Below, piece after piece: positions 1 through 5,633 of a stretch of 9,022 nucleotides of DNA. Every line of letters starts with the position of its first letter. The first letter of the stretch is position 1. The DNA is from Paracoccaceae bacterium (GTDB lineage Bacteria > Pseudomonadota > Alphaproteobacteria > Rhodobacterales > Rhodobacteraceae), in the NCBI GenBank assembly GCA_007128865.1, contig SKWP01000428.1:1-9022 (forward strand), written 5' to 3'. Under the pieces are notes generated by a model, which did no database searches, was not told the DNA's origin, and saw only the letters and a list, made by a program, of their open reading frames with translations. A program made the position numbers and the translations under genes.

Positions 1-594
1 GGCGCCGCCGGTGTGCAGCCCGCCGCGCAGCCTGCGGCACCGGGCAGCCATGGCCCGCAACGTCTGCGCGAAGGCATCCGCCTGCCCTTCGGCCGCGGTC
101 TTGGCGCTTACCCGCGCCTCGGGCAGCATCGGAAAGGTGACCAGCGAGATTTCCCACAGGTCCACATCCAGCAGCCTGCGCGCGCCCGAGGCATCCCGTT
201 CCGCCCGGCGGGCCCGGTAGCCGATCGACAAGCCGTCAATCGCCCCGGCTGCCAGCAGCGCCAGCGCCTCGCGGCCGCGCGCCACCTCGGGCAGCAGCCG
301 GCCCTTCACCCACAACCCGCGTTCGTCCTCGCGCAATGTGTCCCAGACCCCGATGGGCTGCGCCGGATCGTGCTGCCACAGCATCCGTATCCGCCGCCCA
401 CCCGCAGCGACCGCCGCCAGCGACGCCGCATAGGCGCCCCGCTGCACCACATCGCCGCCCCGGTCGCGGGTGCCGAACAGGCTGGCATATCCGGCCAGCG
501 TTGCCCCCTCGCCCAGCACCAGCCCGCCGGCGCCTTCGCTCCCCGGCGCCTGGTACTTGCGTTCCAGCCCTTCTGCCTCGTCCATGCAGGTCAT
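1..594 (-). CDS. orfg4: GTA/HK97-family prohead protease (g4), 3' end cut by window edge
   Basis: Reading the minus strand from 594 gives 198 codons with no stop up to the left edge, so the gene continues outside. It resembles the HK97-type prohead serine protease (peptidase U35 type), which trims scaffold and capsid protein during head assembly. Visible signatures are LAGYASLFGTRDRGGDVV (about residues 34-51), the probable catalytic His75 in MLWQHDP, the probable catalytic Ser123 in IDGLSIGYR, and the family strand WEISLVTFP (147-155). Two starts are possible: ATG at 594 with AGGGG five bases upstream, or ATG at 585 with AAGG nine bases upstream. The 594 start is kept without strong preference. 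It lies eight bases after the g3.5 stop, in the GTA order portal, g3.5, protease; the major capsid gene (g5) should follow. Family assignment is confident; assignment to a GTA rather than a prophage rests on the neighbours. Confidence 0.9.
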   Translation of the reverse strand, partial: MTCMDEAEGLERKYQAPGSEGAGGLVLGEGATLAGYASLFGTRDRGGDVVQRGAYAASLAAVAAGGRRIRMLWQHDPAQPIGVWDTLREDERGLWVKGRLLPEVARGREALALLAAGAIDGLSIGYRARRAERDASGARRLLDVDLWEISLVTFPMLPEARVSAKTAAEGQADAFAQTLRAMAARCRRLRGGLHTGGA

Positions 595-602
595 CCTTGC
601 CC

Positions 603-848
603 CTAGTGCCCAAGCCCGGCCAGAAATGTCGGCACCAGCTGCGAAATCACCGCCGCCGCCACGCCGTACACCGCCAGCCACAGCCGCTTTTCCAGCCGGT
701 CCAGCGACAGCTCGATCCGCTCCAGCCGCCGCTCCAGCCCCTGCCAGCGCTCCTGCGCCACCATTTCATTGGCGTCGATGCGGGCATGCGCGGCGTCGAA
801 ACTGTCATAGAGATACCGCGACCCGCCAATCGCCCGGCGCGCGCTCAT
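603..848 (-). CDS. orfg3.5: GTA small coiled-coil/membrane protein (g3.5-like)
   Basis: This 81-residue protein starts at ATG 848, which overlaps the portal stop as ATGA, so it is probably translationally coupled. An in-frame upstream start at 932 would lie wholly inside the portal gene and is less likely. Residues 31-56 are rich in Arg, Glu and Leu with a heptad-like pattern (ERRLERIELSLDRLEKRL), suggesting a short coiled coil. Residues 57-77 (WLAVYGVAAAVISQLVPTFL) form a probable membrane segment. A small protein of this architecture sits between portal and protease in Rhodobacterales GTA clusters and is called g3.5 there; its function is not established to my knowledge. The placement matches exactly; identity comes from position and architecture rather than from a catalytic motif. 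Confidence 0.8.
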   Translation of the reverse strand: MSARRAIGGSRYLYDSFDAAHARIDANEMVAQERWQGLERRLERIELSLDRLEKRLWLAVYGVAAAVISQLVPTFLAGLGH

Positions 849-2068
849 TCGCCCTCTGCCAGCCTCGGCAGCCCCAGAAGCGCGCGCTTCTCGGTCTCGG
901 TCAGGAAACCGGCCTCGCCGACCCGGCGCCACTGCTGGTCACGCTCGGCCGCAAGCGCCGGCACCTGATCCATGTCCGGGCGCAGATCGACCGATTCCCC
1001 GACAAAGCCCGAAAGCCAATGCGCCAGCGCCGCAGTGACCCGGCTGGCCAGCGGCAGCACCGTCAGCCGGTAGAAGGCACGGTTTGCCTCCTGATAATTG
1101 GCATAGGTGGCGTCGCCGGGAATGCCCATCAGCATCGGCGGTATCCCGAAGGCGACGGCGATTTCCCGCGCCGCAGCTTCCTTGGTCTTCTGGAACTCCA
1201 TGTCCGAGGGCGAAAAGCCCATCGGCTTCCAGTCCAGCCCGCCTTCCAGCAGCATCGGCCGGCCGGCGTTGCGGGCGCCCTGGTGGTGCAGCTCCATCTC
1301 GGTCACAAGCCTGTCATACTGATCGGGCGAAAGCGCCCCCTGCCCGTCGGCCCCGCGATAGACAATCGCCCCCGAAGGCCGCGCGGCATTGTCCAGCAGC
1401 GCCCGCGACCAGCGCGAGGCCGCATTGTGCACCTCGATCGCCGTTGCCGCGGCCTCCAGCGGCGACAACCCGTAATGGTCGTCGGCCGGATGATGGGCCC
1501 GGACATGGCAGATCGGCGCCGCGCCGGGGCCGGCATCGCCCCCGGCGGCGCGGAACCGGTGCTTGCGCGCCCCGACGCTGTATTCCCACGCCTCCGGCCA
1601 GCCATCCGGCCCCGGGATCACCCGCATCCGGTCCGACCGCAGCACATGCAATTCCTCCGGCAACCCGGTCTGGCCGTTGGCCGCCCCGCCCACCGCCTCG
1701 ACATAGCCGTTGCCCGACAGCAGCAGCTGCGCGTAAAGCGCGTCAAGGAAATCGGCCTTGCCCTGCAGCGGGTTCGGCCGCCGGATCAGGGCCAGAACCG
1801 GATGTGCCTCGAACCGCCGGTCGCAATCCTGCAGCACCAGCGGCAGCGCCGCGGCCGCCTCGGCAATCAGCCGCACCGCCCGGAACCCCACCGGATTGCC
1901 CAGAAACCCCGCCCGCATCAGCGCCGCACTGTCCCTGGGCCCGAAGGCCGGCCGCACCGCCGCGGCGACCGGCGCGGTCAGCCCGGCAATCCGCCCGGCG
2001 GTCAGCGGCCCCACCGCCGAGGCCTTGGCCTCCGGTGCCCCTTTCCTGCGCCGCAAAAATTCCAGCAT
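845..2068 (-). CDS. orfg3: GTA portal protein (g3), HK97 family
   Basis: This 407-residue HK97-type portal protein forms the ring at the capsid vertex through which DNA is packaged and ejected. The start at 2068 (MLEFLRRRKG) is chosen because AGGGAG lies six bases upstream. An in-frame upstream start at 2110 lacks this and adds a non-conserved extension. Family features are the stretch at about 58-81 (GNPVGFRAVRLIAEAAAALP), HPVLALIRRPNP (89-100), the LLLSGNGYVE strand (116-125), YGLSPLEAA (199-207), and the C-terminal IPPMLMGIPGDATYANYQEA (309-328), a hallmark of this portal class. Length is normal for the family. It is separated from the terminase stop by 121 bases holding only the ribosome-binding site and no convincing extra gene, and it overlaps g3.5 downstream. 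Base composition and tight packing match the other GTA genes. Confidence 0.92.
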   Translation of the reverse strand: MLEFLRRRKGAPEAKASAVGPLTAGRIAGLTAPVAAAVRPAFGPRDSAALMRAGFLGNPVGFRAVRLIAEAAAALPLVLQDCDRRFEAHPVLALIRRPNPLQGKADFLDALYAQLLLSGNGYVEAVGGAANGQTGLPEELHVLRSDRMRVIPGPDGWPEAWEYSVGARKHRFRAAGGDAGPGAAPICHVRAHHPADDHYGLSPLEAAATAIEVHNAASRWSRALLDNAARPSGAIVYRGADGQGALSPDQYDRLVTEMELHHQGARNAGRPMLLEGGLDWKPMGFSPSDMEFQKTKEAAAREIAVAFGIPPMLMGIPGDATYANYQEANRAFYRLTVLPLASRVTAALAHWLSGFVGESVDLRPDMDQVPALAAERDQQWRRVGEAGFLTETEKRALLGLPRLAEGE

Positions 2069-2189
2069 CCCGAACTCCCTTCCCGCCGGCGGCATCGGAC
2101 GGCCCGCCACGGCAAAGCCGCCGCACCGCCGCCGGCGCCGCCAATACCATCCCTGCCACGCGCGCCGCGTCAGCCCGCAGGCCCAAGCC

Positions 2190-3572
2190 TCACAACCCCC
2201 GCACCTGCGGGCGCCGCCACTGCGCCGCCGGCAGGATCATCAACTCGGTCAGCGCCCAGACCAGCGCATCGACCCGGTCGGGGCTGCCGCTGCCGCGGTA
2301 GCCCTGCGCGGTCATCAGGCGCATCTGGTCCTCCAGCCCGCGCAGCCCGGCCAGATGCCGCACCCGCCCCTGCTCGTACAGCGCCGCCACCGGCTCGGCG
2401 CGGGCGCTCTTGCCCCGCGCCGCCCGCACCGCGCGATAGGGCACCAGCGGATCGACCTGGCGCACCACCTGTTCGACCAGATCGCCGCCCTGGTTGACCT
2501 CGGCCACCAGCCGTTCGGCCCGGTGCCGGCGCATGGCGGCAATGGCCGCACGCGCCCATTCCGCAGGGCTTGCCCCCGAAACCGTGGCATCCTCGATCAC
2601 ATAGGCGCGCCAGTCCTCGGGCGGGCCTTCGGTCAGCGCGCCGGCCACCACGATCCCGCAGTCGTCCGACGCCGCGCCGCCGGTCACCGGCGGATCGACC
2701 GCCACCACCACCCGGCTGAATGCCGGCAGCACCTCGCCCGGTCTCATGCGCACCGCCTCCAGCGTCGCGACCGACCACAGCGCGCCCTCGACATCCTCCA
2801 GCAACTCGCCGTCCAGCTCCTGCCGTTCCAGCTGGGTACCGGCATAGCGCGCCCTGATCTCGCGCAGGAACGACGCCGCCAGCCAGGCGCGGTTGGCCTC
2901 GGTCCGGGCATGGGTGACAACGGTGGACGGGCTGTCGAGCAGCGCCTTCAGCACCGGCACGTTGCGCGGTGTGGTGGTGACCACCTGCCGCGGATCGTCA
3001 CCCAGCCGCAGCGCGAACTGCAGCATGTCCCAGGTTTCCTGCCCGCGCTTCCACTTGGCCAGCTCATCGACCCATGCGGCATCGAACTGCGGCCCCCGCA
3101 AGGCCTCGGGCTCCTGCGCCGAAAACGCCTGCGCAACGGCCCCGTTCGGCCATACCAGCCGGCGCCTGGTGGCTTCCCAGCGCGGGCGACGGTCGGTCGG
3201 GCAGCAGGCCAGGATGCCGCTTTCCCCCATCACCATGACCTCGCGCACCTGGTCAAAGGTCTCGCCCACCAGCGCCACCGACCGTGCCGCACCGGCATCC
3301 AGCGGCCGGGCGCCTTCGACCTGCGCGCGCACCCATTCGGCCCCGGCCCGGGTCTTGCCCGCGCCGCGCCCGCCCAGGCACACCCAGCTGCGCCAGTCGC
3401 CCTCGGGCGGCAGCTGATGCGGCAGCGCCCAGAACTCGAACAGCCACGGCAGCGCCAGCAGCGCGGCATCACTCAGCCCCGCCAGAAACGCCTCCTGCGT
3501 CTCCGGCGGCGCGGAGACGAGCCAGCCTGCGCCCGATCTCGTCGCGTGCCGCGGCGAGGTCGAGCGCACCAT
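2190..3572 (-). CDS. orfg2: GTA large terminase (g2), ATPase and nuclease
   Basis: The large terminase is the packaging motor that translocates and cuts DNA into the prohead. With the start at ATG 3572 the protein has 460 residues. The N-terminal ATPase shows LPWLFEFWALPHQLPPEG (about 41-58), Walker A GGRGAGKT (67-74, Lys73), Walker B ending in Asp169-Glu170 (AAWVDE) and the coupling motif TTTPR (199-203). The C-terminal RNase H-like nuclease shows VVVAVDPP (Asp293), VAEVNQGGD (Glu358) and PDRVDALVWAL (Asp432/Asp435), giving a full acidic set. No motif is missing, so the enzyme looks intact. The start is uncertain: ATG 3572 and GTG 3569 are the only start codons near the expected N terminus, and either gives an overlap of about 100 bases with g1. 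The frame stays open much further upstream to 3812, inside g1, where the extra residues are Arg/Trp-rich and look non-coding. The sequence is typical of Rhodobacterales GTA terminases. Confidence 0.92.
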   Translation of the reverse strand: MVRSTSPRHATRSGAGWLVSAPPETQEAFLAGLSDAALLALPWLFEFWALPHQLPPEGDWRSWVCLGGRGAGKTRAGAEWVRAQVEGARPLDAGAARSVALVGETFDQVREVMVMGESGILACCPTDRRPRWEATRRRLVWPNGAVAQAFSAQEPEALRGPQFDAAWVDELAKWKRGQETWDMLQFALRLGDDPRQVVTTTPRNVPVLKALLDSPSTVVTHARTEANRAWLAASFLREIRARYAGTQLERQELDGELLEDVEGALWSVATLEAVRMRPGEVLPAFSRVVVAVDPPVTGGAASDDCGIVVAGALTEGPPEDWRAYVIEDATVSGASPAEWARAAIAAMRRHRAERLVAEVNQGGDLVEQVVRQVDPLVPYRAVRAARGKSARAEPVAALYEQGRVRHLAGLRGLEDQMRLMTAQGYRGSGSPDRVDALVWALTELMILPAAQWRRPQVRGL

Positions 3573-3819
3573 GGGTATCCGCGTCAACCTGCGTGTCGAC
3601 TTTTCCAAGGCTCTGCCTTTCCTGAATTGCCAGCGCCAGCGCCTTGCGCAGCGCCGTACAGGCGGCCACAAGCTCGCCCGCCTTGTCGAATTCGCCTCTC
3701 TCGACCCGCGCCAGCGCCACGCCAAGCGCCGCCACCGAGGACGAGAACAACTGTTCGGCCACCGCAACCATCTGTGCCGGCCGCGGCGGTTCCCCCGGGG
3801 GGGGCCTTTCATCGTTCAT
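3469..3819 (-). CDS. orfg1: GTA small terminase-like protein (g1)
   Basis: This 116-residue, mostly helical protein is the first gene of the cluster. Its position directly before the large terminase matches g1 of the Rhodobacter GTA, shown experimentally to act as a small-terminase (TerS) protein that brings DNA to the motor. A Pro-rich N terminus (residues 6-15) is followed by a long amphipathic helix (about 17-43), a second helix (46-68, ELVAACTALRKALALAIQE), and a charged C-terminal helix (88-105). Small terminases are poorly conserved, so assignment relies on position and helical character. ATG 3819 is preferred, but its only Shine-Dalgarno-like sequence (GAGG) is 13 bases away; an in-frame GTG at 3894 lies inside the leader hairpin. 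Codons 5-8 contain a run of eight C residues on the coding strand. The 3' end overlaps g2 by about 100 bases. Confidence 0.75.
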   Translation of the reverse strand: MNDERPPPGEPPRPAQMVAVAEQLFSSSVAALGVALARVERGEFDKAGELVAACTALRKALALAIQERQSLGKVDTQVDADTHGALDLAAARDEIGRRLARLRAAGDAGGVSGGAE

Positions 3820-3877
3820 GGATGTTGCCGCACCTCGCAAAGCCGGGGCACACCGCAGGGCATGTTCCGGACGAGAA

Positions 3878-3906
3878 CGGGCGGCCAGGGTCACCCCTGC
3901 CGCCCG
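3878..3906 (-). other. Strong hairpin in the predicted leader of the GTA operon
   Basis: CGGGCGGC (3878-3885) pairs perfectly with GCCGCCCG (3899-3906). The inner bases continue the stem for four more pairs with one bulged C, leaving a four-base loop. This is the strongest inverted repeat in the 195-base GTA upstream interval. It lies between the predicted promoter and the g1 start, so it would be in the transcript leader. On the minus strand it is followed by only a short TTCT, which argues against a classical intrinsic terminator. It may act as an attenuator, a protein-binding site or a stability element; the sequence alone cannot say. Confidence 0.5.
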
Positions 3907-3930
3907 CGGATTCCTTCCAGCTTGGATGAA

Positions 3931-3959
3931 GCTCTACCTCACACCGTTCGCAAAGTCAA
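3931..3959 (-). promoter_or_regulatory. Candidate sigma70-type promoter for the GTA operon
   Basis: On the minus strand, TTGACT (3959-3954) is followed by a 17-base spacer and TAGAGC (3936-3931). The -35 matches five of six consensus bases; the -10 is weak, with three of six. The predicted transcript starts near 3924, about 105 bases before g1. A short inverted repeat, AGCTT-GGATG-AAGCT (3919-3933), overlaps the -10 and the predicted start and could be an operator. There is no other comparable promoter in the interval. This is inferred from sequence only. Confidence 0.45.
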
Positions 3960-3991
3960 GCGGAAAGATCACCCAAGTCATTGATCGGTAT

Positions 3992-4008
3992 GTTAATTTC
4001 CCGTTAAC
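3992..4008. promoter_or_regulatory. CtrA-type box TTAA-N7-TTAAC upstream of the GTA operon
   Basis: The plus strand reads GTTAATTTCCCGTTAAC. TTAA (3993-3996) and TTAA (4004-4007) are separated by exactly seven bases, and both halves extend to a GTTAA/TTAAC dyad, so the site fits the full CtrA consensus on either strand. CtrA is the alphaproteobacterial response regulator required for GTA expression in Rhodobacter. The box centre is about 76 bases upstream of the predicted GTA transcription start and just downstream of the stop of the preceding gene. It sits in a locally AT-rich patch of an otherwise very GC-rich window. Binding is inferred. Confidence 0.55.
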
Positions 4009-4014
4009 CGATGA

Positions 4015-4665
4015 TCAGTCCCGGGCCAGCGGCAGGTTTCCGGCCACGGCCGCGCTGTGCAACAGCCTGTGGCGGCTGCGCGCCCACGGCGGGCGCACCG
4101 ACAGCACCGGCCCTTCCGGCGTATCAACCGTGGTATAGGCGAAGTCCGCATCGACGACGGCATAGCCAAGCACCAGCCGGACGCTGCCAACCTCGGACGC
4201 CGGCGGCACCGGCGCCTTGCGCCCATAGGGCAGGTGCTGGTCCAGCGGCAGCGGCACCACCGCCCGGCCCTGCACCGCAGCCCCGGCCGGCACCCCGCGG
4301 GCATAGGGGATTTCGGGGCTTTCCACCCGCATGCCACGCGGCACCGACGGCAACAGCTTGGCGATGACATAATCTCCGGCGCCATCCACCCAGCGCCAGC
4401 ACAAATCGGGGTCGACGGTGCGCATGCCGCGGGGATCGGTGGCAAACAGCCGGTCGAATACCACCACAGGCACCGCGCCGCCGTTGACCAGCCGATAGGC
4501 GGCCGCCAGATACCCCTCGCCCGGCTCCAGCACCAGATCGACACGCAGCTTGCTTTCGTCGAATGCATCCATCGCTCGGGCGTCCCCCTTCGCCTGTCCT
4601 GGCCTTGCCATCGCGACCGCGGCCAACGCCACGACCAGCCCGCGCCGTGTCCAGCAGCCGGTCAT
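4015..4665 (-). CDS. Exported protein of unknown function, coupled to the PAAR-peptidase gene
   Basis: I do not recognise this 216-residue protein. The N terminus has Arg7-Arg8, a hydrophobic core (GLVVALAAVAMA, 9-20) and a likely signal peptidase I site after RPGQA (about residue 25). TRRGLVV loosely resembles a twin-arginine motif, so Sec or Tat export to the periplasm is likely. The mature part looks beta-rich: VDLVLEPGEG, AYRLVNGGAVPVVVFDRL (about 56-73), VRLVLGYAVV (162-171). Only one Cys (89) remains after processing. No membrane anchor or lipobox is seen. Its ATG overlaps the stop of the upstream gene as TGATG (4667-4663), with no good Shine-Dalgarno of its own, implying translational coupling. 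This layout fits an effector/immunity or effector/accessory pair. An immunity role is inference only; a beta-sandwich peptidase inhibitor is one possibility. Confidence 0.7.
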   Translation of the reverse strand: MTGCWTRRGLVVALAAVAMARPGQAKGDARAMDAFDESKLRVDLVLEPGEGYLAAAYRLVNGGAVPVVVFDRLFATDPRGMRTVDPDLCWRWVDGAGDYVIAKLLPSVPRGMRVESPEIPYARGVPAGAAVQGRAVVPLPLDQHLPYGRKAPVPPASEVGSVRLVLGYAVVDADFAYTTVDTPEGPVLSVRPPWARSRHRLLHSAAVAGNLPLARD

Positions 4666-5540
4666 CAGTAATAGGGCCGCTGCGGCTGCCCCATCTGGTC
4701 CCGGATCCGGTTTTCGGTATGGGGATGGTTCTCGTATGGTGGCAGCCCAACCGCCTGCAATTCGTCGTTCAGCGTTCCGTCGGTTTCATTGTCGCTCCAG
4801 GTGCCGTTCTGGGCCTGCTCCACATGCACCAGTTCATGCGCCAGCGCCACGGCCGGCGGGCGGGTCATCCAGTCTTCCGACCCGTCATAGATCTGCTCGC
4901 GGTTGGGGTTGTAGTTGACGGTACTGCCCGAACCGGTGCCCGGCGGCCCGGCACCATCGTTCTGCAACCAGCCCTGCGGCCCCACATCCTCGACCGAATT
5001 GCCGTCGGCGGTCTCGCGGATGGTCACCGGATGCTCGCTGCCAAGGATCGAACCGAGCAGGCTGTTGCCGTTCTTGGTGGCATTGATGATCGCAAGATCG
5101 TCCAGCGTCCGCTGGATGAATTCGGGCGAACCCTCGATGGTCATGTTCTTGCCAACCCGCGCCGAAGCGTTGCCGTCGGGCCCGGTGACCATCACCACAG
5201 GGCCCACCGCCACGGTGGGAAACGCCGGCGTCACCACCGCAAACAGCCCGATCAGGACATTCAGGCACCCGGTCGTGATGGCGCCGCCCTTGGCGGTCGG
5301 GTCGCCCATGCGCGCCGCCGGAAGCTTGTTGATATGCACCGTGGGCGAACCGAACACGATCGCATCCACCGGCACCGGGGGCGGGCCGACACAGGCGCAG
5401 CGGTCGGTCTGCCGCGCTGCCGGCAGCCCGCCGATAAGCACATTGACCGAGGTCGGCGGGATGATCGGCAACCCCGGCGGTACCGGGGTCATCGAACACA
5501 TGTGAAAATCCGTCACCCGTGCCGCAGGCTGTCCAGGCAT
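4665..5540 (-). CDS. PAAR-domain protein with C-terminal M91 (NleD-like) metallopeptidase domain
   Basis: This 291-residue two-domain protein is a probable type VI secretion spike tip carrying its own effector. Residues 1-98 are a PAAR domain, with PAARVTD (5-11), VLIGGLPAARQTD (34-46), IVFGSPTVHINKLPAARMGD (61-80) and VLIG (95-98). PAAR proteins cap the VgrG spike and carry toxins. Residues about 132-291 resemble the M91 effector peptidase family: IEGSPEFIQRTLDDL (135-149), the zinc site HELVH (235-239, Glu236 catalytic), a possible third ligand Glu260 in NDELQAVGLPPY, and the C-terminal TENRIRDQMG (275-284). M91 includes NleD, which cleaves host MAP kinases. Start 5540 has GCAGGAG seven bases upstream. 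The PAAR part is Cys-rich (15, 48, 50, 92). It overlaps the downstream exported protein gene by one base. No VgrG or other secretion genes lie in the window. The target is unknown. Confidence 0.85.
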   Translation of the reverse strand: MPGQPAARVTDFHMCSMTPVPPGLPIIPPTSVNVLIGGLPAARQTDRCACVGPPPVPVDAIVFGSPTVHINKLPAARMGDPTAKGGAITTGCLNVLIGLFAVVTPAFPTVAVGPVVMVTGPDGNASARVGKNMTIEGSPEFIQRTLDDLAIINATKNGNSLLGSILGSEHPVTIRETADGNSVEDVGPQGWLQNDGAGPPGTGSGSTVNYNPNREQIYDGSEDWMTRPPAVALAHELVHVEQAQNGTWSDNETDGTLNDELQAVGLPPYENHPHTENRIRDQMGQPQRPYY

Positions 5541-5567
5541 GGCCGATCTCCTGCAAAGCTGTCTGGC

Positions 5568-5596
5568 AGGATACGCAGACCGCAGGCGGCTGGCAA
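5568..5596 (-). promoter_or_regulatory. Candidate promoter for the PAAR-peptidase pair
   Basis: On the minus strand, TTGCCA (5596-5591; five of six -35 bases) is followed by a 17-base spacer and TATCCT (5573-5568; four of six -10 bases). The predicted transcript begins near 5561, giving a leader of about 20 bases that contains the GCAGGAG ribosome-binding site. This would let the effector pair be transcribed independently of mltG, from which it is separated by 93 bases. It is the best promoter match in the window, but is not experimentally supported. Confidence 0.55.
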
Positions 5597-5633
5597 AGCC
5601 TTTTGCACAGTCAGGCGCGAACACGCCGGCGCG

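Noticed and set aside
1743..2186. Possible extra gene between terminase and portal
   Set aside because: Most of it lies out of frame within the portal gene, and its product is Gly/Ala/Arg-rich. The 121-base gap holds only the portal ribosome-binding site.
470..2497. Long open frame on the plus strand opposite portal and g3.5
   Set aside because: Its product is Pro/Arg/Ala-rich low-complexity sequence with no domain; it is a shadow of high-GC minus-strand genes with clear family motifs.
1..3819. Interpretation as an ordinary prophage
   Set aside because: No integrase, repressor, replication or lysis genes are seen, and the gene order with g3.5 and the terminase style fit a Rhodobacterales GTA. 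The window is too short to exclude a related prophage completely.
1758..3929. Long plus-strand open frame opposite the terminase
   Set aside because: Antisense to an intact terminase with all motifs; composition is that of reversed GC-rich codons.
3934..3981. 15-codon minus-strand ORF (MTWVIFPLDFANGVR)
   Set aside because: It has no ribosome-binding site and overlaps the predicted promoter, so it would not be transcribed from it.
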